Origin: Acidovorax sp.
Lineage (GTDB): Bacteria; Pseudomonadota; Gammaproteobacteria; Burkholderiales; Burkholderiaceae_C
Length of the DNA stretch: 64,000 nt
Assembly (NCBI RefSeq): GCF_021287135.1
Contig: NZ_JAJTBB010000089.1
Coordinates: 1 to 64,000 of the forward strand
Direction: 5' to 3'
Position 1 is the stretch's first letter. Every line of letters begins with the position of its first letter. The notes under the pieces were generated by a model. That model did not search any database and was not told where the DNA came from. It was given only the letters and a program-made list of their open reading frames with translations. Below are positions 28,969 through 37,418 of this stretch, piece after piece. Made by a program: the position numbers and the translations under genes.

Positions 28969-29511
28969 CTACTTGGCGGCGATCACCGCGCAGGCCAGCC
29001 GGGGACCGGCGTTGCCGGTGGGTTGGGTGGTGTAGTCGTCCGGGTCGCGGTGCACGATCAGGCCGCGGCCGACGATGTTGGTGTCGCCACTGCCCACGCG
29101 CAGGGTGCTGGATTCAAAGCTGAACTTGGCCACGCCGTTGGCGTCCGCCTTCAGGCTGGGCAGGTCGCCCGTGTGGTGCTCGCCCATGCCGTGGTGGCCA
29201 TGGGGCTTGCCGCCGGGGTTGAAGTGGCCGCCGGCGCTCATGCCATCGCCGCTGGAGCAATCGCCCTTTTCATGGATGTGGAAGCCATGTTCGGCGCCGG
29301 GCTTGAGGCCTGTGATTTCGCCGCTGACCTTCACGGTGGCACCTGACTGCACGAAGGTCACGGTGCCGGCGGTGGTGTTGCCGCGCGTGGGGGCCAGCTG
29401 GGCGGTGGCCGAGGGACCGGTGGAGCCCGTGGAATAGGCCGCGCAGCCGGCAAGCGCCGCAGCAGCGGCCAGCGAGAGGGCGCCGGCCAGGCGGAAAGGG
29501 GTCGTCTTCAT
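28969..29511 (-). CDS. sodC: Cu-Zn superoxide dismutase, lipoprotein form
   Basis: A 180-residue periplasmic Cu-Zn SOD. The signal peptide ends in a lipobox (LAGC, Cys23), so the enzyme is probably lipid-anchored. Metal ligands are visible in HGFHIHEKGDCSSGDG, GGHFNPGGKPHG and HTGDLPSL, with GRGLIVHRDPDDYTTQPTGNAGPRLACAVI at the C-terminus (second disulfide Cys and the active-site Arg). It converts superoxide to hydrogen peroxide and oxygen. ATG 29511 is chosen because the signal peptide begins there. A strong terminator follows. Confidence 0.93.
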   Translation of the reverse strand: MKTTPFRLAGALSLAAAAALAGCAAYSTGSTGPSATAQLAPTRGNTTAGTVTFVQSGATVKVSGEITGLKPGAEHGFHIHEKGDCSSGDGMSAGGHFNPGGKPHGHHGMGEHHTGDLPSLKADANGVAKFSFESSTLRVGSGDTNIVGRGLIVHRDPDDYTTQPTGNAGPRLACAVIAAK

Positions 29512-29609
29512 GGCGGGGAACTCCTTTGCAGGTGGAAAAACGCGGCATTGTGCGGGCCTGTGGCCGCGGACTTGGGGCCCGGGCACTTGCGCACGGCGCA
29601 AAACGTGCA

Positions 29610-30203
29610 CTATGCCTCTTTTTGGGCCAGCGCGATAAGGCGGGCGAGGGCGCGGTCATGGATGCCGTGCCGGCGCAGCTCGTCGTAGGTGGCCTGCGCG
29701 TAGTCGCGCGTGGTGCCGTAGCGCCCGCTGGCCTGGGCAAAGATGCGGCAGTACTCGTGGTCGGGCAGCACCCCGGTGTGGCTGGGGCTTTTGCGCGAGA
29801 GCGTGAACGCCAGCGCCCGCACCGGGCCCTGCGGCGTGTGGCACTCCAGCCAGCGCGGGTCGTAGACGGCGGTGACCATCTCGCGCTGCCACAGGTTGAT
29901 CATCACCGGCCGGCCGTGGGCCTGCGGCACACGGAACACCATGCCCCGGCAGCTACCGCCCGAGAGCATGCCGAACACCAGGCCGGGGCATTCGGGCGTG
30001 CCGCGGTTGATGCGGCTCCACATCTTCAGCGCGCGGTGCCAGCCATGCACCTTGGCGGGGCGGCGCTCGGTGTAGTCAAAGTCCGGCCGCCAGATCAGGG
30101 AGCCGTAGCCAAAGATCCACAGGTCCTCCCGGCCGCCCCATTCGTGCAGCACGCGCTCCAGCATGGGAGCGGGATCGCGCAAGGGGGCTGGGAGCTGGGT
30201 CAT
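29610..30203 (-). CDS. chaC: ChaC-like gamma-glutamylcyclotransferase
   Basis: A 197-residue cytosolic protein of the ChaC family, which degrades glutathione to 5-oxoproline and Cys-Gly. The substrate-binding loop IFGYGSLIWRPDFDY, the GWHRALKMWSRINRGTPECPGLVFGML segment and WQREM (with the likely catalytic Glu) all match the family. It lies 98 bp upstream of sodC on the same strand, a plausible oxidative-stress pairing, but nothing shows co-regulation. Confidence 0.9.
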   Translation of the reverse strand: MTQLPAPLRDPAPMLERVLHEWGGREDLWIFGYGSLIWRPDFDYTERRPAKVHGWHRALKMWSRINRGTPECPGLVFGMLSGGSCRGMVFRVPQAHGRPVMINLWQREMVTAVYDPRWLECHTPQGPVRALAFTLSRKSPSHTGVLPDHEYCRIFAQASGRYGTTRDYAQATYDELRRHGIHDRALARLIALAQKEA

Positions 30204-30323
30204 GCGTTCACTCTACAATTGAAAGGTTTGCTGCAGGCGGCCCAGGGGCTTGGAGGCCCGGTTCGGCGGCCGCGTTGCGCGATTTTCCCTTCCAATCCAC
30301 TCTCATTACAGGACCTTTTTCTC

Positions 30324-30833
30324 ATGTCCAGCTCCGACGACGATAGCCAACAACGTTTTGCCCTTGGTTTCCTGTTTGCGCTCATCGCGCTGGTCATTTC
30401 CGTGGTGGTGGGCTCCGTGGTGGTCAAGCGCCTGGGCGCTGCTGCGCCGGCCAAGGCAGCGGCCGCAGCCCCCGCCGCAGCGGCCCCGTTGCTGGTGGAA
30501 GAAGCCAGCGTGCGCGTGGAGAACGGCGTGGTGATGTTCTTCTTCGCCACCGCCAAGGCCGATCTGGCTGCCGGCGCCAACGAAGCCCTGGCCGACGTGG
30601 TCAAGGGCGTGGCCGGCGGCAAGAAGGCCATCGTCTCGGGCTTCCACGACGCCACCGGCGACGCGGCCCAGAATGCCGAACTGGCCAAGCAGCGTGCCCT
30701 GGCCGTGCGCGATGCGCTCAAGGCGCTGGGCGTGGCCGAAGAACAGATCGAGCTGAAGAAGCCCGAGGTCACCACCGCCACCGGCACCAACGAACAAGCC
30801 CGCCGCGTGGAAGTGGTGCTGGGCGCCCAGTAA
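30324..30833 (+). CDS. OmpA-family protein with N-terminal membrane anchor
   Basis: A 169-residue protein with a single N-terminal membrane helix (FALGFLFALIALVISVVVGSVVV, residues 12-34), an Ala/Pro-rich linker and a C-terminal OmpA-like peptidoglycan-binding domain (VMFFFATAKADLAAGANEAL, then VSGFHDATGDAAQNAELAKQRALAVRDAL and RRVEVVL). The anchor keeps the domain in the periplasm attached to the inner membrane. Its role may be envelope stabilisation or part of an unknown complex. ATG 30324 is chosen as the start of the charged cytosolic tail (SSSDDDSQQR). A terminator follows. Confidence 0.85.
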   Translation: MSSSDDDSQQRFALGFLFALIALVISVVVGSVVVKRLGAAAPAKAAAAAPAAAAPLLVEEASVRVENGVVMFFFATAKADLAAGANEALADVVKGVAGGKKAIVSGFHDATGDAAQNAELAKQRALAVRDALKALGVAEEQIELKKPEVTTATGTNEQARRVEVVLGAQ

Positions 30834-30871
30834 GCGGCGTCTCGCCCGGCCTCTGCGCCGGGCCTGCCCAC

Positions 30872-30899
30872 AAAAAAACCCGGCCAGGCCGGGTTTTTT
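30872..30899 (+). terminator. bidirectional rho-independent terminator
   Basis: CCCGGC/GCCGGG stem with CAG loop, extended by AAAAAAA on the left and TTTTTT on the right, so it can serve both the OmpA-like gene and the converging gloA. Confidence 0.9.
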
Positions 30900-30909
30900 C
30901 GTTTCTGAA

Positions 30910-30965
30910 TGAAAACAGGCTCTAGCGCTTGTGCAGCAAGCGCAAGCAGCTCTGTTTTTTATAGC
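30910..30965 (+). repeat. dispersed repeat, copy 6
   Basis: GAAAACAGGCTCTAGCGCTT, spacer GTGCAGC, AAGCGCAAGCAGCTCTG. Sits between the terminator and the end of gloA. Confidence 0.8.
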
Positions 30966-30969
30966 AAAA

Positions 30970-31383
30970 TCACCGCAAGCCCTGGCCCGCGGCGCCGTCG
31001 GCACGCTGGATCAGCTCGATTTTGTAGCCGTCCGGGTCGGTCACAAAGGCAATCACGGTGCTGCCGCCCTTGACCGGGCCGGCCTCGCGCGTCACGTTGC
31101 CGCCGGCGGCCTTGATCTTTTCACACGCTGCATACGCGTCCGGCACGCCCAGGGCGATGTGGCCGTAGGCCGTGCCCAGTTCGTAGCTTTCCACGCCCCA
31201 GTTGTAGGTCAGCTCGATCTCGGCCTGGCCGGGATTGCCGCCCTCGAAGCCCAGGAACGCCAGCGAGTACTTGTACTCGGGGTTCTCGGACTGGCGCAGC
31301 AGTTGCATGCCGAGCACCTGGGTGTAGAAATCAATCGAGCGTTGAAGGTTGCCAACGCGCAGCATCGTGTGGAGGAATCTCAT
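30970..31383 (-). CDS. gloA: lactoylglutathione lyase (glyoxalase I)
   Basis: A 137-residue metalloenzyme that isomerises the hemithioacetal of methylglyoxal and glutathione to S-lactoylglutathione. It shows the two betaalphabetabetabeta units of the family: [26 protein letters not shown] (ligand His5), then [14 protein letters not shown] (second His) and [13 protein letters not shown] (metal Glu). Its ATG overlaps the upstream thioesterase stop by four bases, so the two are co-translated. Confidence 0.95.
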   Translation of the reverse strand: MRFLHTMLRVGNLQRSIDFYTQVLGMQLLRQSENPEYKYSLAFLGFEGGNPGQAEIELTYNWGVESYELGTAYGHIALGVPDAYAACEKIKAAGGNVTREAGPVKGGSTVIAFVTDPDGYKIELIQRADGAAGQGLR

Positions 31384-31931
31384 GCCCGCGATTGTGCCGG
31401 CAGATCGAAAACCAGGCAGGTGGTGGTGGCGTGGGCGTACAGCGTCCCGTCCGGGCCCACCAGGCGCGCCTCGGCCGTGGCCAGCTGGCGCCCGCAGTGA
31501 ATCACCCGGCCTTCGGCCCGCACCCGGGGCACCTTGGGCGTGATGGCCTTGACCAGGTTGATGCCCAGTTCGGCCGTGGTGTAGCCGCGGCCCGGCTCCA
31601 TGCGGGTGTGGATGGCGCAGCCCAGCGCCGAGTCGAGCAGGGTGGCGAACCAGCCGCCGTGCACCGTGCCCATGGGGTTGAGGTGTTCGGCGCGGGGCGT
31701 GCCCTGAAAGATGGCGGTGCCTTCGCCCACTTCGATGATCAAGAAATCCAGCGTCTTGGCGATGGCGGCATAGGGCAGCTCGCCGCGAAGCATGGCTTGC
31801 ATCTGCTGCAGGCCGTTCAGGTGGGCGATCTGCTCGCGCCGGGCCACGCCCGGGCCGGGGCCGGCATCCAGCGCGGCAAGGATGTTGCGCTCCTGGGCAA
31901 GCCAGTGTTCAAGGTGGTTGTGCTGTGTCAT
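31380..31931 (-). CDS. PaaI-type hotdog thioesterase
   Basis: A 183-residue acyl-CoA thioesterase-like protein. The motif [20 protein letters not shown] (about residues 86-105) contains the HGG turn and active-site Asp of PaaI-type hotdog enzymes. ATG 31931 is chosen because the longer frame runs through the MarR operator region. It is cotranscribed with gloA and divergent from the MarR gene across a palindrome, so it may be regulated by MarR. Substrate unknown. Confidence 0.85.
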   Translation of the reverse strand: MTQHNHLEHWLAQERNILAALDAGPGPGVARREQIAHLNGLQQMQAMLRGELPYAAIAKTLDFLIIEVGEGTAIFQGTPRAEHLNPMGTVHGGWFATLLDSALGCAIHTRMEPGRGYTTAELGINLVKAITPKVPRVRAEGRVIHCGRQLATAEARLVGPDGTLYAHATTTCLVFDLPAQSRA

Positions 31932-31969
31932 GGGAAATCCAGGTGGATGAAGGGGGCGAGCCGATTGAC

Positions 31970-31996
31970 TTGCATATGCAATTATTGCAGATACAA
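31970..31996. promoter_or_regulatory. candidate MarR operator, two half-matching palindromes
   Basis: TTGCATATGCAA (31970-31981) is a perfect 12-base palindrome, and TTGCAGATACAA (31985-31996) is a near copy 15 bases on. They lie in the 73-bp gap between divergent thioesterase and MarR genes, just before the MarR start, the usual setting for MarR-family autoregulation. Confidence 0.6.
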
Positions 31997-32004
31997 TCAA
32001 GCCC

Positions 32005-32484
32005 ATGCAAGCCGAACCATCCGCCCAGGCACCCGTGCTGCCGCAGGGCTGCACCAACTTCAAGCTGCGCCAGCTGATGCGCCGCGTGGCCCACCACTAC
32101 GACGCGGAGATGGCGAAGTGCGGGCTCAAGACCACGCAGTATTCGCTGCTGTCGCATGTCCTCAAGCTCGGCCCCATCCGCCCTGGCGACCTGGCCGCGG
32201 CGATGACCATGGATGCCTCCACGCTCACGCGCAACCTGCGTCCGCTGGTGGATGCGGGCTGGGTGGCGCTGAAGGCGGGCACGGACGCCCGCAGCCGCCT
32301 GGTGCACATCACCGACGCGGGCCGCGACAAACGCGCTGAGGCGCAACGCCATTGGAAGGCCGCGCAGCTGGCCTTGAACGAAACACTGGGCGTGGAACGC
32401 GTGTCCGCGTTGCACGCGCTGGTGGACGACTCGCTCGATTTGCTGGCGGCGCTGCCAGCGCAGGAGGCCGTGCATGGCGAATAG
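32005..32484 (+). CDS. MarR family transcriptional regulator
   Basis: A 159-residue winged-helix regulator. The core runs YDAEMAKCGLKTTQYSLLSHVLKLGPIRPGDLAAAMTMDASTLTRNLRPLVDAGWVAL (about residues 32-90), with the wing KAGTDARSRLVHITDAGRDK. The gene overlaps the start of the downstream MFS gene by 11 bases, so regulator and transporter are co-translated, the classic layout for a ligand-responsive regulator that controls its own exporter. The palindromes at 31970-31996 are its likely operator. Confidence 0.92.
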   Translation: MQAEPSAQAPVLPQGCTNFKLRQLMRRVAHHYDAEMAKCGLKTTQYSLLSHVLKLGPIRPGDLAAAMTMDASTLTRNLRPLVDAGWVALKAGTDARSRLVHITDAGRDKRAEAQRHWKAAQLALNETLGVERVSALHALVDDSLDLLAALPAQEAVHGE

Positions 32485-33733
32485 CAACACCCCTCCAGCG
32501 GCCGCCAAGCCCGGCGCGCCGCTGGCCCTGTGGCTGGTGCTGCTGGCCGCGGCGGGCGCCTTTGCGCTCACCATGGGCACGCGGCAGACCATGGGACTGT
32601 TCCTGTCTGCGCTCAACACCTCCACAGGGCTGGGCATCGGCAGCATCAGCCTGGCGTTCGCCTTCGGGCAGCTGTGGTGGGGGCTGACGCAGCCCTTTGC
32701 CGGCGCCGTGGCGGACCGCATAGGCACCGGGCGCGTGATCCTGCTGGGCGTGGCCCTGGTGGCCCTGGGCACGTTCATCACCCCCTACATGACGACCACG
32801 GCCGGGCTGGTGCTGGCCATTGGCGTGCTGGCGGCGGGCGGGGCCGGCATGGCCGGGCCGTCGGTGCTCATGGCAGCCACGGCGCGGCTGGTGCCCTTGC
32901 GCCACCGGGGCCTGGCCACCGGCGTCGTCAATGCGGGCGGCTCGTTCGGGCAGTTCGTGATGGCACCCATCGCCATCGGACTGACCGCGGCCGTGGGCTG
33001 GGCCAGCGCCATGCAGTGGCTGGGCGTGCTGGTACTGCTGGCGCTGCCGGCCGCGTGGGTGCTGCGGGGCAATTCGCAGGCGCTGGCGGCCCAGGCGGCA
33101 GCCGCGTCCGGGGCGAGGGCGCTCACCGCACGCGAGGCCGTGGCCCAGGCGCTGGCAACGCCCAGCTACCGGTACCTGGCGGCAGGCTTTCTGGTGTGCG
33201 GCTTCCATGTGGCGTTCCTGGCCACCCACCTGCCGGGCGTCATTGCAGCCTGCGGGCTGGCCCCTGAAATCGGGGGCTGGTCGCTGGCCGTGATCGGGCT
33301 GTTCAACATCGTGGGCAGCCTGGGCATGGGCTGGGCGGTGGGCCGCTGGCGCATGAAATCGCTGCTCTCGCTGCTGTATGCGGTGCGGGGGCTGGCGGTG
33401 CTGGCCTTCCTGCTGGCCCCCAAGACGCCGGCCGTGGTGCTGGTGTTTGCCGCGGTGATGGGCGTGACCTTTCTCTCCACCGTGCCCCCCACGGCCGGGC
33501 TGGTGGCCAAGATGTTCGGCACCGCCAACATGGCGCTGCTGTTCGGCGTGGTGATGCTGTCGCACCAGATCGGCGGCTTCCTGGGGGCCTACCTGGGCGG
33601 CAGCGTCTTCCAGGCCACCGGCAGCTACGACTGGGTCTGGTACATCGACATCGTCCTGGCCGCGGGCGCTGCACTGGTCCACCTGCCGATCCGTGAAGCA
33701 CACCCGCCGCGCCCGGCGGCGTCCGCCGCCTGA
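32474..33733 (+). CDS. MFS transporter
   Basis: A 419-residue major facilitator with twelve predicted membrane segments in two halves. Motifs typical of the CynX/oxalate-formate-antiporter-like branch appear: AFGQLWWGLTQPFAGAVADRIG (conserved loop 2-3), GLATGVVNAGGSFGQFVMAP and LLFGVVMLSHQIGGFLGAYLGG. It may export or import a small organic anion. Its start overlaps marR, which suggests that MarR senses its substrate. Substrate unknown. Confidence 0.88.
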   Translation: MANSNTPPAAAKPGAPLALWLVLLAAAGAFALTMGTRQTMGLFLSALNTSTGLGIGSISLAFAFGQLWWGLTQPFAGAVADRIGTGRVILLGVALVALGTFITPYMTTTAGLVLAIGVLAAGGAGMAGPSVLMAATARLVPLRHRGLATGVVNAGGSFGQFVMAPIAIGLTAAVGWASAMQWLGVLVLLALPAAWVLRGNSQALAAQAAAASGARALTAREAVAQALATPSYRYLAAGFLVCGFHVAFLATHLPGVIAACGLAPEIGGWSLAVIGLFNIVGSLGMGWAVGRWRMKSLLSLLYAVRGLAVLAFLLAPKTPAVVLVFAAVMGVTFLSTVPPTAGLVAKMFGTANMALLFGVVMLSHQIGGFLGAYLGGSVFQATGSYDWVWYIDIVLAAGAALVHLPIREAHPPRPAASAA

Positions 33734-33766
33734 ACAGGCCCTGTTGACTGGAGAGGAAAGCCCACC

Positions 33767-34294
33767 ATGATCGAATCCCCCGCCACCCACCCGGCCGCCA
33801 GTGCGCAGCGGCCGCCCCTGTACCTGGACGACCTGGCCGTGGGCGACCAGTTCAAGAGCGCCGAGCACGCGATGGACGAGGCGCAGATCAAGGCCTTCGC
33901 GGCGCAGTTCGACCCCCAGCCGTTCCACCTGGACGACGGCGCCGCCCGCGACACGCTGTTCGGCGGGCTGGCCGCCAGCGGCTGGCACACGGCGGCCATC
34001 ACCATGCGGCTGCAGGTGACCTCGGGCCTGCCCATCGCAGGCGGCATCATCGGCGCCGGCGGCGAACTGAGCTGGCCCCGGCCCACCCGCGCCAGCGACG
34101 TGCTGCATGTGGTCAGCGAGGTGCAGCAGATCCAGCCTTCGCGCTCCAAGCCCGACCGCGGCATGGTCACCGTGCGCAGCGAGACCCGCAACCAGCACGG
34201 CGACGTGGTGCAGGTGGCCACCGTGCGGGTGGTGGTGCCACGCCGGCCGGGCGCCCAGGCCCCGGCGCCGTCTCCATCGCCAGCCCACCCATGA
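33767..34294 (+). CDS. MaoC-like hotdog dehydratase
   Basis: A 175-residue protein of the MaoC/(R)-hydratase family: YLDDLAVGDQF, then the catalytic-type segment FAAQFDPQPFHLDDGAARDTLFGGLAASGWHTAAI (Asp and His of the hydratase motif) and a final RNQHGDVVQVATVRVVV strand. Such enzymes hydrate trans-2-enoyl-CoA or related thioesters. It starts 33 bp after the MFS gene and overlaps the MATE gene by four bases, so it is in a MarR-MFS-MaoC-MATE transcription unit. Physiological substrate unknown. Confidence 0.85.
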   Translation: MIESPATHPAASAQRPPLYLDDLAVGDQFKSAEHAMDEAQIKAFAAQFDPQPFHLDDGAARDTLFGGLAASGWHTAAITMRLQVTSGLPIAGGIIGAGGELSWPRPTRASDVLHVVSEVQQIQPSRSKPDRGMVTVRSETRNQHGDVVQVATVRVVVPRRPGAQAPAPSPSPAHP

Positions 34295-35766
34295 GTGCCC
34301 CCGCCGCCGCCGGCCCCACGGCGACAGGGAGCGCGCAGCGCGCCCCGGAACGCGGCCCGCTGGACCCGCGGACGCGCCTGCTGCTGGAGGCGCCCATCGC
34401 CCCCACGCTGCTGCGCCTGGGCGCACCCAACGTGCTGGTGATGCTGGCACAGGCCGGGGTAGGGCTGGTGGAAACCTATTTCGTGGGCCAGCTGGGCACG
34501 GATGCGCTGGCCGGCATGGCCCTGGTGTTTCCGGTGCTGATGCTCATGCAGATGACCTCGGCCGGCGCCATGGGCGGGGGCATCGCCTCGGCCATTGCCC
34601 GTGCGCTGGGGGGGGGGCGGCGCGACGACGCCAACGCCCTGGTCTGGCACGCCCTGGCCATTGCCGGCGTGTTTGCGCTGGTGTTCACCGCAGCCGTGGT
34701 GGGAGGAGGGCGCTGGCTCTACACCCGCATGGGCGGCACCGGCGGCGCGCTGGAGGCGGCGCTGGTGTATTCCAACGGGGTGTTTGCCGGCGCGGTGCTG
34801 GTGTGGCTGTTCAACACCCTCTCGGCCGTGATCCGCGGTACGGGCAACATGGCGGTGCCGGCCTGCGTGACGCTGCTGGGGGCGGCGGTGCTGGTGCCGC
34901 TCTCGCCCCTGCTGATCTTCGGCTGGGGCCCCGTGCCCGCTCTGGGCATCGCGGGCGGGGCGCTGGCGCTGATGGGCTATTACCTGGCGGGCAGCCTGGT
35001 GCTCGGCGGCTACCTGATGTCACGCCGCAGCCTGCTCCGGCCGCAGCTGGGGCCGCTGCGCTGGCGCGGTGCGTTGTTCTGGGACATCTTGCGCGTGGGG
35101 CTGGTGGGCACCGTCTCCACCGTGGCCACCAATGTCGCCATTGGCGCCACCACGGCGCTGGTGGGCGGCTTTGGCACCGCCGCGCTGGCCGGGTACGGCA
35201 CGGCGGCACGCCTGGAATACCTGCTGGTGCCCCTGGTCTTCGGGTTGGGCGCTCCGCTGGTGGCCATGGTGGGCACCTGCATGGGCGCGGGCCAACGCGA
35301 GCGTGCGCTGCGCGCCACCTGGATCGGCGCCGGCCTGGCCTTTGGCATGGCGCAGGCCATCGGCCTGGCAGCGGCCGCATTTCCGGCAGCCTGGCTGTCG
35401 CTGTTCCATGCCGATGCCGCCATGCACGCCGCCGGCGCGCAGTACCTGCGGGTGGTGGGGCCGGTGTATGGGTTCTTCGGGCTGGGCCTGGTGCTGTACT
35501 TTGCCTCGCAAGGGGCAGGGCGCCTGCTGTGGCCGGTGGCCGGGAACCTGGTCCGCCTGGCCGTGGCGGTGCTGGGCGGCTGGCTGGCGCTGCGCTGGGG
35601 CGGCGGCCTGGGGGCCGTGTTTGCCGCACAGGCGGCGGCGCTGGTGCTCTACGGCCTGGTCAATGCCTGGGCGATTGCCGGGGGCGCGTGGTTCGGCCCC
35701 GTGGGCTGGCCGCGCAGCATTGCCCGCACGCTGGGCCGCAGCCCGGCCGGACGCCCCGTGATTTAG
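34291..35766 (+). CDS. MATE family efflux transporter
   Basis: A 491-residue protein with twelve membrane segments, in the multidrug and toxin extrusion family (LAQAGVGLVETYFVGQLGTDALAGMALVFPVLMLM at the first helices; homologous second half around LRVGLVGTVSTVATNVAIG). These proteins expel cationic drugs or metabolites using a Na+ or H+ gradient. The ATG at 34291 overlaps the MaoC stop, so it is translationally coupled. An eight-G run at 34610-34617 could be prone to slippage. Substrate unknown. Confidence 0.9.
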   Translation: MSAPAAAGPTATGSAQRAPERGPLDPRTRLLLEAPIAPTLLRLGAPNVLVMLAQAGVGLVETYFVGQLGTDALAGMALVFPVLMLMQMTSAGAMGGGIASAIARALGGGRRDDANALVWHALAIAGVFALVFTAAVVGGGRWLYTRMGGTGGALEAALVYSNGVFAGAVLVWLFNTLSAVIRGTGNMAVPACVTLLGAAVLVPLSPLLIFGWGPVPALGIAGGALALMGYYLAGSLVLGGYLMSRRSLLRPQLGPLRWRGALFWDILRVGLVGTVSTVATNVAIGATTALVGGFGTAALAGYGTAARLEYLLVPLVFGLGAPLVAMVGTCMGAGQRERALRATWIGAGLAFGMAQAIGLAAAAFPAAWLSLFHADAAMHAAGAQYLRVVGPVYGFFGLGLVLYFASQGAGRLLWPVAGNLVRLAVAVLGGWLALRWGGGLGAVFAAQAAALVLYGLVNAWAIAGGAWFGPVGWPRSIARTLGRSPAGRPVI

Positions 35767-35767
35767 A

Positions 35768-35818
35768 AGAAAATCAGGCTCTAGCCCTTACCCATAAAGC
35801 GCGAGCAGCTATCAATTC
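35768..35818 (+). repeat. dispersed repeat, copy 7
   Basis: GAAAATCAGGCTCTAGCCCT, spacer, AAAGCGCGAGCAGCTATCAA. Located between the converging MATE and SDR genes; its pairable arms could help end both transcripts. Confidence 0.8.
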
Positions 35819-35848
35819 AGGAGTTTTCAGGGTCTGTGGCCGCGAGGT

Positions 35849-36658
35849 CTACACCGGCACGGTGTAGTTCAGCGTCATGCGGCCACCGTCCACGGTCACG
35901 ATCTCGCCGGTCACGTAGCTGGCGGCATCGCTGGCCAGCCAGGCCACCACGTCGGCAATCTCGGCGGGCTCGCCCAGGCGCTTCATGGGGGTGCGGCTCA
36001 TGATCTTGTTGCGGGCCTCGTCGCTGGTCAGCACGGCCTGGGCCGCCAGTTCGGTGGCGATGGTGCCGGGCGCCACGGCGTTGACGCGGATGTTCCGGTC
36101 GGCCAGGGCCAGCGCCATCACCCGCGTGAGCTGGTTGATGCCACCCTTGCTCACGTTGTAGCTGGCGATGTTGGGGATGGCCAGCACGCCGTTGACGGAG
36201 CTCATGTTGACGATGGCGCCGCCGCCCGAGGCCGCCATGGCGCGCGCCGCTGCCTGACCCATGAGGAACGAGCCCTTGAGGTTCACGCGCAGCACCGCGT
36301 CGAAATCGGCCTCCGTCACGTCCAGAAAATCCGCCGCGCGGAAGATGCCGGCGTTGTTCACCAGCACGTCGATGCGGCCGTGGGCCGCCAGCGTCTGCGC
36401 CACCAGGGCGTCGACCTGTGCCTTGTCGCCGACATCGCAGTGCACGTACAACCCGCCCAGTTCCTGCGCCAGCGCCTGGCCGGGCGCGTCGGCCACGTCG
36501 GCAAGCACGGTGCGAGCGCCTTCGGCCGCAAACCGGCGCGCGCAGGCGGCGCCAATGCCTTGGGCTGCGCCCGTGATGATGCAAACGCGGCCCTGGTGGC
36601 CAAACTGGACCGGCGGCCGGGACAATGGTGAGGTGGTGATGGAAGCCATGGGCTGCAT
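35849..36658 (-). CDS. SDR family oxidoreductase
   Basis: A classical short-chain dehydrogenase of about 270 residues. It has the cofactor loop GAAQGIGAACARRFAAEG, DVGDKAQ, NNAGIFRAADFLDV, the catalytic Ser (NMSSVNG) and YNVSK (Tyr-x-x-x-Lys), and the C-terminal GEIVTVDGGRMTLNY. The Asp after the second strand (VLADVADA) favours NAD over NADP. Three Met near the N-terminus (36703, 36658, 36649) are all possible starts; none has a strong ribosome site. Substrate unknown. Confidence 0.88.
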   Translation of the reverse strand: MQPMASITTSPLSRPPVQFGHQGRVCIITGAAQGIGAACARRFAAEGARTVLADVADAPGQALAQELGGLYVHCDVGDKAQVDALVAQTLAAHGRIDVLVNNAGIFRAADFLDVTEADFDAVLRVNLKGSFLMGQAAARAMAASGGGAIVNMSSVNGVLAIPNIASYNVSKGGINQLTRVMALALADRNIRVNAVAPGTIATELAAQAVLTSDEARNKIMSRTPMKRLGEPAEIADVVAWLASDAASYVTGEIVTVDGGRMTLNYTVPV

Positions 36659-36834
36659 GGTAGCCGGAGCCCGGGGCGAAGCCGGCGGCATGGCCACATG
36701 CACGCCGTCATATCACTAGATACGATGTATATTATGTTAAATCACATTTAGACAGCAAAGGGCTGACGGCCAGTTCAACCCCGCCATGCGCCGTCATGCG
36801 ACACCTTCAAAGCCAAAGCACCCTGCGCTGCCGA

Positions 36835-37371
36835 TCAAGAGGCCTCGGGGCCCAGCACTTCGCCCTGTGGCCCCCAGGCCACGCGCGTCAGGCCGGGCTC
36901 CTGGGCTTCCAGACGGCGGCGCTCCAGCTCGGTGGCGCTGAGCTGGCCGAAGTCGTGGCGTCCCACGTCGGCCAGTTCGCTCTCGTGGCGCAACTGGTCG
37001 GCCCGTTCCAGCGCCGCACGCACATGGCCCAGCAAGTCCTTTTCGTCCCAGGGCTTGAGCAGATAGCGGAAGACCTCGGCATCGTTGACGGCCCGCATGA
37101 GGTTTTCGGAATCCGAGGACGCGCTCAACACCATGCGCACCGCGTTCGGCTGCAGCGTACGCACCAGGCCCAGGAATTCCACCCCGGTCATCAGCGGCAT
37201 GCGGTAGTCAGAGATCACCACGTCGAATGCGGCTTCCTTGAGCCGCGCCAGCGCCTGCTCGGGGTCTTCGGTGCCCTCGATCCGCAGCTCCGGCCCAAAA
37301 CCGGCGCGCAGACTGCGCTTGATGGCGGAAAGGACGTTGGGCTCATCGTCCAGAAGAAGAATTCTTGGCAT
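36835..37371 (-). CDS. response regulator, receiver domain with short C-terminal tail
   Basis: A 178-residue single-receiver protein: acidic pair LLLDDEPNV, phospho-acceptor Asp55 in VVISDYRMPLMTG, switch Ser/Thr (SASSDSENL) and the conserved Lys (LKPWDEKDL). The remaining 55 residues form a helix-rich tail with no DNA-binding domain. The KPWD motif and the RMP segment are shared with the receivers of the neighbouring HD-GYP and hub proteins, as in RpfG/RssB-like regulators. It is the last gene of the signalling cluster, 47 bp after the HD-GYP gene. Confidence 0.9.
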   Translation of the reverse strand: MPRILLLDDEPNVLSAIKRSLRAGFGPELRIEGTEDPEQALARLKEAAFDVVISDYRMPLMTGVEFLGLVRTLQPNAVRMVLSASSDSENLMRAVNDAEVFRYLLKPWDEKDLLGHVRAALERADQLRHESELADVGRHDFGQLSATELERRRLEAQEPGLTRVAWGPQGEVLGPEAS

Positions 37372-37418
37372 GGCGGGCCTCGAGGGTTTGGCGGAGTTTC
37401 GAGCTTGTCAACAGGCGC

